This document shows, one piece after another, positions 7,995 to 15,340 of a DNA stretch of 31,346 nucleotides. How positions within the stretch are numbered: position 1 is the stretch's first letter; the number at the start of each line of letters is the position of its first letter. A program made the translations under genes and the position numbers. The notes below the pieces were generated by a model. That model had not been told where the DNA came from. It saw nothing but the letters and a program-made list of their open reading frames with translations, and did no database searches. The DNA is from Spirochaetales bacterium (GTDB lineage: Bacteria > Spirochaetota > Spirochaetia > DSM-27196 > SLST01), in assembly GCA_007130265.1 (NCBI GenBank), contig SLST01000334.1:1-31346 (forward strand). The letters run 5' to 3'.

Positions 7995-8022
7995 ATTATA
8001 GCCTGAAAACGCCGCCATGCAA
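7995..8022 (-). promoter_or_regulatory. Promoter for the galactokinase-like/surE/clp operon
   Basis: On the minus strand a perfect TATAAT (7995-8000) is preceded 16 bases upstream by TTGCAT (8017-8022). The -10 ends 20 bases before the ATG, leaving a leader of about 14 bases that contains the GAGGAG ribosome binding site. This is the only clear promoter ahead of the eight-gene run. Confidence 0.6.
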
Positions 8023-8051
8023 TCGGGTAGCATGTCAATTTTCTCCACCGA

Positions 8052-8080
8052 TCGCCAATCCGCGCTGGTTTTGTTACTAT
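8052..8080 (+). promoter_or_regulatory. Promoter for the first lnt, leaderless geometry
   Basis: TCGCCA (8052-8057), a 17-base spacer and TACTAT (8075-8080), each matching four of six consensus bases. Exactly six bases separate the -10 from the GTG at 8087, placing the expected +1 on the start codon. A GGAG at 8081-8084 could instead serve a TTG start at 8090 if transcription began further upstream. Confidence 0.45.
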
Positions 8081-8086
8081 GGAGCC

Positions 8087-9724
8087 GTGTTGACCCGAAC
8101 GACGATTCTCACGCTCCTCTCAGCCGTACTCTTCCCCCTTGCCCTGCCGAACGAGTTGTTCACCTTCGGCAACCCGCTGCTCGGAATCGTCGCGCTTGTT
8201 CCATACTATCTCGCCATCCGCGACACGAGGGAGGCGCAGTCGGCATCGCGACTCGGTGCGCTGTTCGGGGCAGTGTCTACGCTGCTCGGAAACTACTGGC
8301 TGATGTTCTTTGGAGAGTTCTCGGTCTGGACCATCGGAGGACCGACGGTCGGCTACATTGCCTACAACTACGTCCTTGCCGGGTTTCTCTGGCGTGCAAC
8401 GCGCGAACCTCCTGCGTACCGCCCCATTCTTTTTGCCCTGGTTTGGACCCTCTACGAGTACCTGAAGAGCATCGGGTTTCTCGCCTATCCGTGGGGTCTC
8501 GCCGCGTATCCGTTCAGCGAGCTGTCGCTCTTCACCCAGATCGTGGAGGTGACCGGTGTCTGGGGACTCACGCTCGTCGCGATCTACGCGAACGCCGCTG
8601 CAGCCGAGGTCATCAGCCCGCGCGACGCGGTACCGTCAAGTGCGGCACGCAGCGGTGCCACACAGAGCGGTGCCACACAGAGCGGTGCCGCACATCTCAT
8701 GATGACCGCGGTCCTCATCGTCACCGTCGGCCTCTACGGCGTCGTCCGGCTCAACGCCGTGATCCCCGTTCGGACCACGCTCGACTTGGTCCTCATCCAG
8801 CAGAACGCCGACGCATGGAACACGCGCGACATCGCACGCCCGCTACTCATAACGCAGCAGGAGACCGAACGCGCGCTGGCCGAGCTGGAACAGTCGCCTG
8901 ATCTGGTTGTCTGGAGTGAGACGAGCCTGCGATACTTCTATCAGGAAGACAGCGCCTGGTACGCGCGCAATCCTCCCGAGCGTCCCTTCCTCGAGTTCAT
9001 CTCCGAGCTGCCGGCACCCTTGATGACGGGAGGTCCGCTCCAGAACCCGGAAGACGAGTTTGCGATCCACAACGCCGTCCTGCTGATCGAACCCGACACA
9101 CAGGTGCGCCAGTGGTACGGCAAACGGCACCTGGTCCCGTTTGCCGAGCTCATCCCGTTCTGGGAAACCGATGCTGTGCGCCGGTTCTTCGACAGAATCG
9201 TGGGGATCGGAGGTGTCTGGACGCCCGGGCCCGGCACCCGGTTATTCTCCATCAGCGGCAGAGACGGTTCTCAGGTGGAGATCGCGACGCCTATCTGCTT
9301 CGAGGATGCATTCGCCTATCTGAATCGGAGCTACGTGCTCGCCGGAGCCGATCTCATCGTCAATCTCACGAACAACTCGTGGTCTCGCACCAACTCCGCG
9401 CAGATTCAGCACTTCGTAGCGGCGAGATTCCGGGCGATCGAGAGCCGTCGCGGCCTGGTGCGCTCGACCAACTCGGGTTACACCACGATCATCGACCCGT
9501 GGGGACGAGTGGTTGCATCACGACCGATGTTCGTCACGACACATCTGTCCGCAACCGTTCCGGTCTACGCTCCCGAACGGGAGTCCGTCTACACCATCTT
9601 CGGCGACTGGCTCCCTCGGTCGGTCGCGGTGCTGCTCGCTATTCTCTTCGCCGGCACCTGCGTCCGGCGATGGCGTCTCGACCCGAAAAAAAGGGCGCCC
9701 TTGGCGCCCTTCCTGGAAAACTGA
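8087..9724 (+). CDS. lnt: Apolipoprotein N-acyltransferase (first copy)
   Basis: Integral inner-membrane enzyme that adds the third acyl chain to the N-terminal Cys of lipoproteins, using phospholipid as donor. The 545 residues have several N-terminal membrane segments (about 5-220), a nitrilase-like catalytic domain and a final membrane helix near 515-530. The Glu-Lys-Cys triad is intact: Glu278 in VVWSETS, Lys346 in YGKRHLVPF and Cys404 in TPICFED. Asn-rich NLTNNSW and RSTNSGYTTI are also typical. The loop at about 188-203 carries a tandem Ser-Gly-Ala-Thr-Gln repeat. The start is GTG 8087 or TTG 8090. It is monocistronic and convergent with rpmE, 10 bases away, whose terminator lies in its last codons. 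A second lnt is at 13692-15323. Confidence 0.95.
   Translation: MLTRTTILTLLSAVLFPLALPNELFTFGNPLLGIVALVPYYLAIRDTREAQSASRLGALFGAVSTLLGNYWLMFFGEFSVWTIGGPTVGYIAYNYVLAGFLWRATREPPAYRPILFALVWTLYEYLKSIGFLAYPWGLAAYPFSELSLFTQIVEVTGVWGLTLVAIYANAAAAEVISPRDAVPSSAARSGATQSGATQSGAAHLMMTAVLIVTVGLYGVVRLNAVIPVRTTLDLVLIQQNADAWNTRDIARPLLITQQETERALAELEQSPDLVVWSETSLRYFYQEDSAWYARNPPERPFLEFISELPAPLMTGGPLQNPEDEFAIHNAVLLIEPDTQVRQWYGKRHLVPFAELIPFWETDAVRRFFDRIVGIGGVWTPGPGTRLFSISGRDGSQVEIATPICFEDAFAYLNRSYVLAGADLIVNLTNNSWSRTNSAQIQHFVAARFRAIESRRGLVRSTNSGYTTIIDPWGRVVASRPMFVTTHLSATVPVYAPERESVYTIFGDWLPRSVAVLLAILFAGTCVRRWRLDPKKRAPLAPFLEN
8651..8695 (+). repeat. 15-bp tandem repeat, three copies, inside lnt
   Basis: AGCGGTGCCACACAG occurs perfectly at 8651-8665 and 8666-8680, with a third copy at 8681-8695 that differs at two bases. 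It is in frame and encodes SGATQ-type pentapeptides in a loop just before a membrane segment, so copy-number change would lengthen or shorten the loop by five residues without a frameshift. Confidence 0.85.
9686..9711 (-). terminator. Intrinsic terminator of rpmE, inside the lnt 3' end
   Basis: A perfect 9-bp stem (AAGGGCGCC at 9691-9699 with GGCGCCCTT at 9703-9711) with a three-base loop is flanked by seven A on the plus strand at 9686-9692. Read on the minus strand this is a GC-rich hairpin running into a T-tract, the classic Rho-independent terminator, 24 bases after the rpmE stop. On the plus strand there is no following T-tract, so it should act only on rpmE. The plus strand here encodes the last residues of Lnt. 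Confidence 0.9.
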
Positions 9725-9734
9725 GATACCGTGA

Positions 9735-9986
9735 TCAACTCTGCGATCTGAGGTTGTACTTCTTGCGGAACCGCTCGACTCGACCGGTGGTGTCCACAAT
9801 CTGCTGTTTCCCGGTATAGAACGGATGGGAAGCGCTCGAGATCTCCACCTGAAAGAGTGGATACGTCTTGCCCTCGTAGTCAACGGTCTCCGTCGTCTCA
9901 ACAGTCGAACGCGTGAGAAACAAGGTCCCCGACGCAGCATCCTTGAATACCACTTCACGGTAACTCGGATGGATCTCTTTCTTCAT
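9735..9986 (-). CDS. rpmE2: 50S ribosomal protein L31, type B
   Basis: An 83-residue large-subunit ribosomal protein. The sequence begins MKKEIHPSYREVVFKD and contains VEISSASHPFYTGKQ and DTTGRVERFRKKY, which are type-B (RpmE2/YtiA) L31 blocks. It lacks the CxxC zinc motifs of the zinc-binding type and so is the zinc-independent form. The start at 9986 follows GGGAG with six bases of spacing and matches the family N-terminus; a longer frame to 10055 would add a spurious extension that crosses the promoter. It is transcribed from its own promoter (10038-10066) and ends at the terminator at 9686-9711, so it is monocistronic. Confidence 0.96.
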   Translation of the reverse strand: MKKEIHPSYREVVFKDAASGTLFLTRSTVETTETVDYEGKTYPLFQVEISSASHPFYTGKQQIVDTTGRVERFRKKYNLRSQS

Positions 9987-10037
9987 GCTCACTCCCGATT
10001 GTAAGCTGACGGACCTCGCTGCCCGTCGCAATGCCGC

Positions 10038-10066
10038 AAGATACCAAACCCCCACTGCGGTGTCAA
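10038..10066 (-). promoter_or_regulatory. Promoter for rpmE
   Basis: On the minus strand a perfect TTGACA (10061-10066) and TATCTT (10038-10043) are separated by 17 bases. The expected start of transcription near 10031 gives a leader of about 45 bases before the ATG at 9986. It lies between the rho stop and rpmE, separating the two units. Confidence 0.8.
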
Positions 10067-10091
10067 ATCCACCGCTCCCCCTTGCTCCCGG

Positions 10092-11825
10092 CTACTCGAC
10101 CGACGACGTGTTCATCGACCGGAGGAAGGCGTCGTTCGTCTTCGTCTTGTTCATACGATCCATCAGCAGCTCGATGATCTCCACATCGTCCATCGGGTTG
10201 ATGACCTTCCGGAGGATCCACATCTTCTGAAGCTCTTCCTCGGTCAACAACAGATCCTCGCGTCGTGTTCCCGACTTCTTGATGTTGATGGCCGGAAACA
10301 ACCGCCGGTCACTGAGCCGTCGGTCAAGATTGATCTCCATGTTCCCCGTGCCTTTGAACTCCTCGAAGATCACCTCGTCCATCCGACTACCCGTCTCGAC
10401 GAGCGCGGTCGCGACAATCGTGAGGCTTCCACCGTCCTCTATGTTTCGAGCGGCTCCGAAGAACCGCTTCGGCTTATGCAGAGCGTTCGAATCCACACCG
10501 CCGGACAGTATCTTTCCGGACGTCGGGACGGTCTGATTGTAGGCTCTCGCGAGCCTCGTAATCGAGTCGAGCAGGATGACCACGTCCTTTCGGTGCTCGA
10601 CAAGCCTCCGCGCCTTCTCAAGGACCATCTCCGCAACCTGCACGTGACGCGTTGCCTGCTCGTCGAAGGTCGATGATATCACCTCCGCGTCGACGTTGCG
10701 CTCCATGTCGGTGACCTCTTCCGGCCGCTCGTCTATCAGAAGCACTATCAGATAGACCTCAGGCTGATTCTCCGTGATCGCGTTCGCGATCTTCTGAAGG
10801 ATGATGGTCTTACCGGTCCTCGGAGGTGAGACAATCAACCCCCGCTGCCCCTTTCCTATCGGGCAGAAGAGGTTGATCATGCGCGTTGCAGGGTCACCGG
10901 CGCGCGTTTCCATGTTGAGTCGCTCATCCGGATAGAGCGGCGTAAGGTTCTCAAAGGGAATCCTGCTCTGCGCGACCGACGGGCTGTCGAAGTTGACGGT
11001 CTCCACCCTGAGCATCGCGAAGAACCGCTCGCCTTCCTTGGGAGGACGGATCTGCCCGTAGACCGTATCACCGGTCTTCAGACCGAAGAGGCGTATCTGA
11101 CTCGGAGAGATGTAGATATCGTCAGGCCCGGAGAGGTAGGAGTTCTGTGGGCTTCGCAGAAAGCCGTACCCATCAGGGAGGATCTCCAGCGACCCATACG
11201 CGTAGATCGTACCGTTGCGCTCTGTGTGCGCCTTGAGTATCGCGAATATCACCTCCTGCTTCTTGAGCGAAAGAAGGTTTTCCTGACTGATGCCCAACCG
11301 GGTCGCGATGCCCCGCAGGTCCCGCATGTTCATGCGGGTGAGATCGTTGATACTCAGCGATTTGTCGCTGCCGTTCTTGCCGTGGTCACGACCGACGTAG
11401 TCGTTCTGAGGGCGGGGCGGAGCTTCACCGCCAGCATCCTCACGCCGCTGGTTCCGACTCGATCGCTTGCGCTTTCCGCCGGAAGAACCGCGGGATCTGC
11501 CCGTCGAAGAGCTCTCGTCGTCACGAGTATCGCCGCTCTCCTCAGACCTTCCGGCAGCCTCGGAAGAGTCGTCCGGACCGTCTTCACCGGCATCTGCAGG
11601 TCCATCGGATGCATCGTCGTCCGAACGATCGTCGGAATTCTGATCCTTGAGCAGCTGCACACGAACGTTCTTCTTCTTGGCAACGATCTTCCGACCGGAT
11701 CCTTTCGACGGCTTCTCGCCGTTCTTGTTGGCATCCTTGTCGTTTGCTTCGTCGTGCAGCGTGTTTTCGTCGGAATCCAGTCCGAGCGAAGGGTGGTCGT
11801 CTGAGGGTGTCACTGAATACTCCAT
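10092..11825 (-). CDS. rho: Transcription termination factor Rho with a long disordered N-terminal region
   Basis: Hexameric RNA-dependent ATPase that ends transcription. The 577 residues contain a Rho_N helical domain (about 157-200), an RNA-binding cold-shock-like domain (about 203-280, with PDGYGFLRSP), and the ATPase core with Walker A SPPRTGKT (333-340), Walker B VVILLDSITRLARAYN, and the Q- and R-loop region (SGGVDSNALHKPKRFFGAARN). The Walker A has Arg where E. coli has Lys181. Before the Rho_N domain lie about 155 low-complexity residues: acidic and Ser-rich at 60-108, then basic at 110-130, so the protein is much longer than the 419 residues of E. coli Rho. The start at 11825 has no strong ribosome binding site. 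A promoter and a leader of about 125 bases precede it, suggesting leader-based control. Confidence 0.96.
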   Translation of the reverse strand: MEYSVTPSDDHPSLGLDSDENTLHDEANDKDANKNGEKPSKGSGRKIVAKKKNVRVQLLKDQNSDDRSDDDASDGPADAGEDGPDDSSEAAGRSEESGDTRDDESSSTGRSRGSSGGKRKRSSRNQRREDAGGEAPPRPQNDYVGRDHGKNGSDKSLSINDLTRMNMRDLRGIATRLGISQENLLSLKKQEVIFAILKAHTERNGTIYAYGSLEILPDGYGFLRSPQNSYLSGPDDIYISPSQIRLFGLKTGDTVYGQIRPPKEGERFFAMLRVETVNFDSPSVAQSRIPFENLTPLYPDERLNMETRAGDPATRMINLFCPIGKGQRGLIVSPPRTGKTIILQKIANAITENQPEVYLIVLLIDERPEEVTDMERNVDAEVISSTFDEQATRHVQVAEMVLEKARRLVEHRKDVVILLDSITRLARAYNQTVPTSGKILSGGVDSNALHKPKRFFGAARNIEDGGSLTIVATALVETGSRMDEVIFEEFKGTGNMEINLDRRLSDRRLFPAINIKKSGTRREDLLLTEEELQKMWILRKVINPMDDVEIIELLMDRMNKTKTNDAFLRSMNTSSVE

Positions 11826-11924
11826 CGTAAGGTCATAGGGATGGTCTCCTCGTCGCCTGCTCTGGCGATTGAGATCCGATTTCTATCCCACGGAAGCGCT
11901 TTGAGTCTTCACTTCCCTGATGAT

Positions 11925-11955
11925 TGGTATCTACGGAAACCTGAAGCAGATACCA
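11925..11955. repeat. Inverted repeat over the rho transcription start
   Basis: TGGTATCT (11925-11932) and AGATACCA (11948-11955) form a perfect 8-bp dyad with a 15-base spacer. The right arm overlaps the expected rho start point (about 11951), and the rest lies in the leader. It could be an operator or part of a leader hairpin. Confidence 0.6.
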
Positions 11956-11957
11956 GC

Positions 11958-11986
11958 AATATAGCCAGCGCCGCACGCGCTGTCAA
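11958..11986 (-). promoter_or_regulatory. Promoter for rho
   Basis: On the minus strand a perfect TTGACA (11981-11986), a 17-base spacer and TATATT (11958-11963). The TGA stop of cinA (11983-11985) lies inside the TTGACA. Transcription from about 11951 leaves a leader of about 125 bases before the rho ATG. Confidence 0.85.
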
Positions 11987-12501
11987 CCCGGCTGTCCCAC
12001 AGATCCCGTTCTCAGCATGGCGCGCATCAGCCGAAGGCTCTCCTCAACCGCCATGCGCCTTACACTACCGCGGCCGCCCTCGAATCGAAAAAGGCGGGAG
12101 ACCGGCTTCGTCCAACCGGTCACACAACAGATCCAGACCGTACCGACCGGCTTGTCCTCGGTTCCTCCCCCGGGGCCGGCGACACCGGAAACCGAAAGCG
12201 CGACGTCGGCGTTGCTGAGACGGCGAACTCCCTCGGCCATCTCGAGTACGACGGCCTCGCTGACCGCTCCGTGCGTCTCCAGCGTCGTGGCCGCGACGCC
12301 GAGAAGCGAGCGCTTCGCCTCGTTGGCATACGACACAACTGATCCCCAGAAGACTGTCGAGCATCCCGGAACATCGGTGATGCTCGCACCGAGCAGACCT
12401 CCGGTACAGCTCTCGGCGAGGGCAATGGTGCACCCGCGGTCTCGCGCGTCCCGCACGATGGTCGCCGCGAGCCTCTCGTCACGATCGGCGGACAGACTCA
12501 C
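11983..12501 (-). CDS. CinA C-terminal domain protein (NMN amidohydrolase, PncC-like)
   Basis: A 172-residue stand-alone CinA C-terminal domain. In other bacteria this domain deamidates nicotinamide mononucleotide to nicotinic acid mononucleotide in NAD recycling. Visible family blocks are LAESCTGGLLGASITDVPG, SYANEAKRSLLGV, THGAVSEAV and VSGVAGPGGGTEDKPVGTVW, all well conserved. The N-terminal competence/ADP-ribose domain of full CinA is absent, as in E. coli PncC. GTG at 12501 is chosen because it gives normal family length and only a 23-base overlap with the bactofilin gene; GTG at 12549 would force a 71-base overlap and an unrelated N-terminus. It is the third gene of the response regulator-bactofilin-cinA operon. 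Its stop lies in the rho promoter. Confidence 0.9.
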   Translation of the reverse strand: MSLSADRDERLAATIVRDARDRGCTIALAESCTGGLLGASITDVPGCSTVFWGSVVSYANEAKRSLLGVAATTLETHGAVSEAVVLEMAEGVRRLSNADVALSVSGVAGPGGGTEDKPVGTVWICCVTGWTKPVSRLFRFEGGRGSVRRMAVEESLRLMRAMLRTGSVGQPG

Positions 12502-12901
12502 GCACCTGGTCGATCGGGGCAGCGAACACGTCGATCTGGTCGGCGTCACGGATCATCTCACACTTCCCCTCGAATACCACGCCGTCGGCAACGCGAAATC
12601 TCGCGGTTCGCACGTTCCCGTAGATCTGACCGGTCTCAAGAATCTCGAGCCGGTGCGTGGCCTCGATATCTCCGTGCACCGTGCCGGCGACGATTATGTC
12701 ACGAGCCTTGATATCTGCGCGGATTTCGGCGCCGTCACGGATGAAGAGATACCCATCGGCTACGATTCTACCCTCGAGCCTTCCGGATATCTCCACGCTA
12801 TCACGGAATCTCAGCGTCCCGCGAAGGACGGTGTCGGTTCCGAGCCTTGTCTGAATCCGCGGCGTCTCGCCAGCATCCGATCGCCGTGATGCGCGCGACA
12901 T
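12479..12901 (-). CDS. Bactofilin family protein (first copy)
   Basis: Bactofilins are small polymer-forming cytoskeletal proteins made of a right-handed beta-helix, often bound to the inner membrane and organising cell-wall enzymes. The 140 residues have a short basic N-terminus and a core (about 18-125) of alternating hydrophobic strands with Gly turns, for example VEISGRLEGRIVADGYLFI and IVAGTVHGDIEATHRLEIL, typical of the family. The ATG at 12901 follows the TAG of the response regulator directly (TAGATG), so the two are coupled. The 3' end overlaps the cinA start. A second bactofilin is at 22160-22765. A link between the response regulator and the cytoskeleton is inferred from the coupling alone. 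Confidence 0.9.
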   Translation of the reverse strand: MSRASRRSDAGETPRIQTRLGTDTVLRGTLRFRDSVEISGRLEGRIVADGYLFIRDGAEIRADIKARDIIVAGTVHGDIEATHRLEILETGQIYGNVRTARFRVADGVVFEGKCEMIRDADQIDVFAAPIDQVRESVRRS

Positions 12902-13639
12902 CTACTCGACACTCCCGCCGATGGCGTCGGCGTTTGCCTTCAGATTCTGAAGATGCTGCTCGTACTTCTCTTCGAGGTCGTCAAGCGTGACCTCACCTTC
13001 ACGGATCTCATCACCACGTCGCGTCAGGTCGAGTATCTCGTCTTCGAGGCCTTCGAGCGTGGCAAGGGTCTGCGTCACCTCCTGCTGGACGAGCTCGACG
13101 AAGCGCCCGACGGCGGTAGCATCCTGAGGGTCAATCGAGGTGGCCGACTCGCGAATATGCAGCATGGGATCCTTGAGATGTCGCGTGAAGTAGACCAGAC
13201 TGCTGTTCAGTGACTCGATCAGCGCGATTCTTCGCTCGCGCTGGACAACCTGCTGGCTCAACTCATGGTTGCGCAGTACCGCCTTTATTCTGGCAAGCAC
13301 CTCCGAGAAGTTGAAGGGCTTGGTGATGTAGTCTTCCACGCCAAGCTCAAATCCCTCGATCTTGTCCTTCACGTCATCCATGGCGGAGAACATTATGATA
13401 GGAGTTCCGGCGTAATCGGCGTACCGCTCATCCTGTTTGAGAATCCTGGTGACCTCCCAGCCTGACAGTTTGGGCATGATGTTGTCCAGGACGATCAGGT
13501 CCGGGTCGTGTTCCTCTACCGCGAGAAGCGCCTCCTCGCCGTCCGAGGCCCTGGCGACCTCGAATCCAAGTTTGGTGAGCATTACCTCGAAGAAATCGAG
13601 GTTGATCTGCTCATCATCTACGATCAGGATTTTCGACAT
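12902..13639 (-). CDS. Response regulator with receiver domain and helical C-terminal region
   Basis: Two-component receiver protein of 245 residues. The receiver (1-122) has all key residues: Asp8 and Asp9 in LIVDDEQ, phospho-acceptor Asp52 in VLDNIMPKLSGWEV, Ser85 in the Thr/Ser switch position and Lys107 in ITKPF. The C-terminal part (about 125-245) is helical with coiled-coil character. A segment near 142-165 (NSSLVYFTRHLKDPMLHI) resembles the dimerisation helix of histidine kinases, but no kinase ATPase domain and no DNA-binding domain is visible. It probably signals by protein contact. The ATG follows GAGG with seven bases of spacing and lies about 27 bases after a TTGACA-type promoter. 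It heads the operon with bactofilin and cinA. Confidence 0.92.
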   Translation of the reverse strand: MSKILIVDDEQINLDFFEVMLTKLGFEVARASDGEEALLAVEEHDPDLIVLDNIMPKLSGWEVTRILKQDERYADYAGTPIIMFSAMDDVKDKIEGFELGVEDYITKPFNFSEVLARIKAVLRNHELSQQVVQRERRIALIESLNSSLVYFTRHLKDPMLHIRESATSIDPQDATAVGRFVELVQQEVTQTLATLEGLEDEILDLTRRGDEIREGEVTLDDLEEKYEQHLQNLKANADAIGGSVE

Positions 13640-13666
13640 ATCGCGCCTCGCCTTTGGTCTTCCAGC

Positions 13667-13695
13667 ATTCTGTCAGTCCCGCCCACGCCTGTCAA
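13667..13695 (-). promoter_or_regulatory. Promoter for the response regulator-bactofilin-cinA operon
   Basis: On the minus strand a perfect TTGACA (13690-13695), a 17-base spacer and CAGAAT (13667-13672). The TGA stop of the upstream lnt (13692-13694) lies inside the TTGACA. The leader is about 20 bases. Confidence 0.75.
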
Positions 13696-15323
13696 ACGGT
13701 TCGTGAGTATACGGACATGCGCCGGAGAATGGCGAGCACGACCGCAGCGAGCAGCCCCAGAGCCGCGAATGCCACCATCATCCACGCAAACCAGTCGCCC
13801 CACTCCAGATACAGCGTCCATTTCTCCGTGAACACGGGCACATCGCCGATAAGGTACCCTTCGACGAAGGGCGGGTAAATGTCGACTATCCGACCGTTCG
13901 GGTCGATAATGGTCGTCATCCCGCCGTTCGTGCTGCGAACCACGCTACGCCGGGTCTCAGTTGCCCGGAAGACGGCCATCTGCATGTGCTGCATCGAAGC
14001 CGCCACGCTCTTGGACCACAGGTCGTTTGTCAGGTTTACGATCACTTCGGCACCGTTGCGGACAAACTCTCGAGAGATGTAGCCGAACGTGTCCTCGAAG
14101 CAGATTGGCGTGGAGAACCGGATGCCGTCGAGCTCAAAGACGGTATACTCCTGACCCTTTCCCCAGTGATTACTGCCATATTCGATGAGCAGGTCGTGAA
14201 GCCAGGGAAGCTGACGACGATAGGGAAAGTGCTCGGTGAACGGAACAAGATGTGTCTTGCGGTACGGCTCGCTGAACTCACCGTCGGCGTAGACAATCAC
14301 TGCGTTATAGTCGACCCGCTCGAGCTCACCGCGCTCGTTCCGCAGCAGTCGAGCGCTCGCATTGCCGATGACGTAGGGAACATCCTGAGTCTCGAGAAAC
14401 CGGAGCAGCTGCTCAACCAGCTCGTACGAGTCCCGGCTCGTGCGGTGCCGAAAATGGAAATCGATAGGTGGCACGACCGACGTCTCCGACCATACGACGA
14501 CGTCGACATCGGGGTCCTCGGCAAGAGCCTCCCGGCTCAGTCGAGTCGAGATGTCGAGCGAACGCTGGTACGCCTGCTGTCCGCCTACCCACGGATCCGA
14601 GTTCTGCTGGGTGAGCGCGACGCGCCACGTCGGTGCATCCGAGTAGTCCACGCGTGCCGCAATGCCGTACCCGATCGCGAGGATAAAGCAGAGGGCCCAT
14701 ACGAGCGGCGCGACACGGTTCCGCGAGACGAACTCACCAATCCCGCCGAGCCCGTCCTTCATCGCGTTTCCGAGGTACACACTCGGGAAGACGACGAGCA
14801 GGCTGATGCCCCACACACCGGTGAGGCTGCTGAGTCCGACGAGGGGAAGGAAAAGGTACTGAGTGTACCCGATGATCCCGTACGAGTAGCCCAGGAAGCC
14901 CTGCGTCCTGAGGTACTCGTAGGCAAGCCAGATCGCCACCTGCAGCAGATACCCATGGCGAGGCAACAGGGTGTCCGCGAGTTTCAGAAGCGGGAATACG
15001 ACCAGAAAGTAGGTCGCGTAGATCAGCGGGACGAGGATGAGCGCGAGCGGATGGAATCCCGTCAGCCAGTAGTTGTGCAGCGCGTAGGTTACAAAACCGT
15101 AGAGGAAGCCGTAGAAGAAGACCTCCGCCCAGTTCGAGCGATGGACAAGCACAAACACCGGGATCAGCGCGACGTACGCGAACGGAAACCATCCCCACTT
15201 CGAGATGAAGCTTGGAAATGAAAGCGAGAAGAGCAATGCCCCCGCGCCGACAAGGGCCATATTGACGCCCAGTCTGACGAGAAACCGGTCGTCGAGAGAG
15301 CGCATCCTCTCAGGTTGATTCAC
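13692..15323 (-). CDS. lnt: Apolipoprotein N-acyltransferase (second copy)
   Basis: A second Lnt of 543 residues, clearly related to the one at 8087-9724 but well diverged. It has about six N-terminal membrane segments (22-225), a nitrilase-like domain and a C-terminal membrane helix near 510-533. The triad is intact: Glu280 in VVWSETS, Lys356 in YRKTHLVPF and Cys408 in TPICFED. The final domain has NLTNDLWS and RSTNGGMTTII. It starts with GTG at 15323 behind CGGAG with good spacing; an ATG at 15305 is a weaker option because GAGAGG abuts it. It follows hup by 17 bases, in an rpsT-hup-lnt order that I recall from Treponema, so it is probably the ancestral copy. Confidence 0.95.
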   Translation of the reverse strand: MNQPERMRSLDDRFLVRLGVNMALVGAGALLFSLSFPSFISKWGWFPFAYVALIPVFVLVHRSNWAEVFFYGFLYGFVTYALHNYWLTGFHPLALILVPLIYATYFLVVFPLLKLADTLLPRHGYLLQVAIWLAYEYLRTQGFLGYSYGIIGYTQYLFLPLVGLSSLTGVWGISLLVVFPSVYLGNAMKDGLGGIGEFVSRNRVAPLVWALCFILAIGYGIAARVDYSDAPTWRVALTQQNSDPWVGGQQAYQRSLDISTRLSREALAEDPDVDVVVWSETSVVPPIDFHFRHRTSRDSYELVEQLLRFLETQDVPYVIGNASARLLRNERGELERVDYNAVIVYADGEFSEPYRKTHLVPFTEHFPYRRQLPWLHDLLIEYGSNHWGKGQEYTVFELDGIRFSTPICFEDTFGYISREFVRNGAEVIVNLTNDLWSKSVAASMQHMQMAVFRATETRRSVVRSTNGGMTTIIDPNGRIVDIYPPFVEGYLIGDVPVFTEKWTLYLEWGDWFAWMMVAFAALGLLAAVVLAILRRMSVYSRTV

Positions 15324-15340
15324 AGATGTCTCCGGAAGGG

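Noticed and set aside
7015..8001. Open frame of about 328 codons opposite the galactokinase-like gene
   Set aside because: Shadow of the galactokinase-like frame; Arg-rich and without motifs. Its span also covers the promoter of the operon.
8033..8038. Perfect TTGACA on the minus strand upstream of the galactokinase-like gene
   Set aside because: No -10 at 15 to 19 bases; the TATAAT is 32 bases away. TTGCAT is better spaced.
13986..15221. Open frame of about 411 codons on the plus strand, opposite lnt
   Set aside because: Antisense to a complete Lnt with an intact triad; the charged, low-complexity translation looks like no known family.
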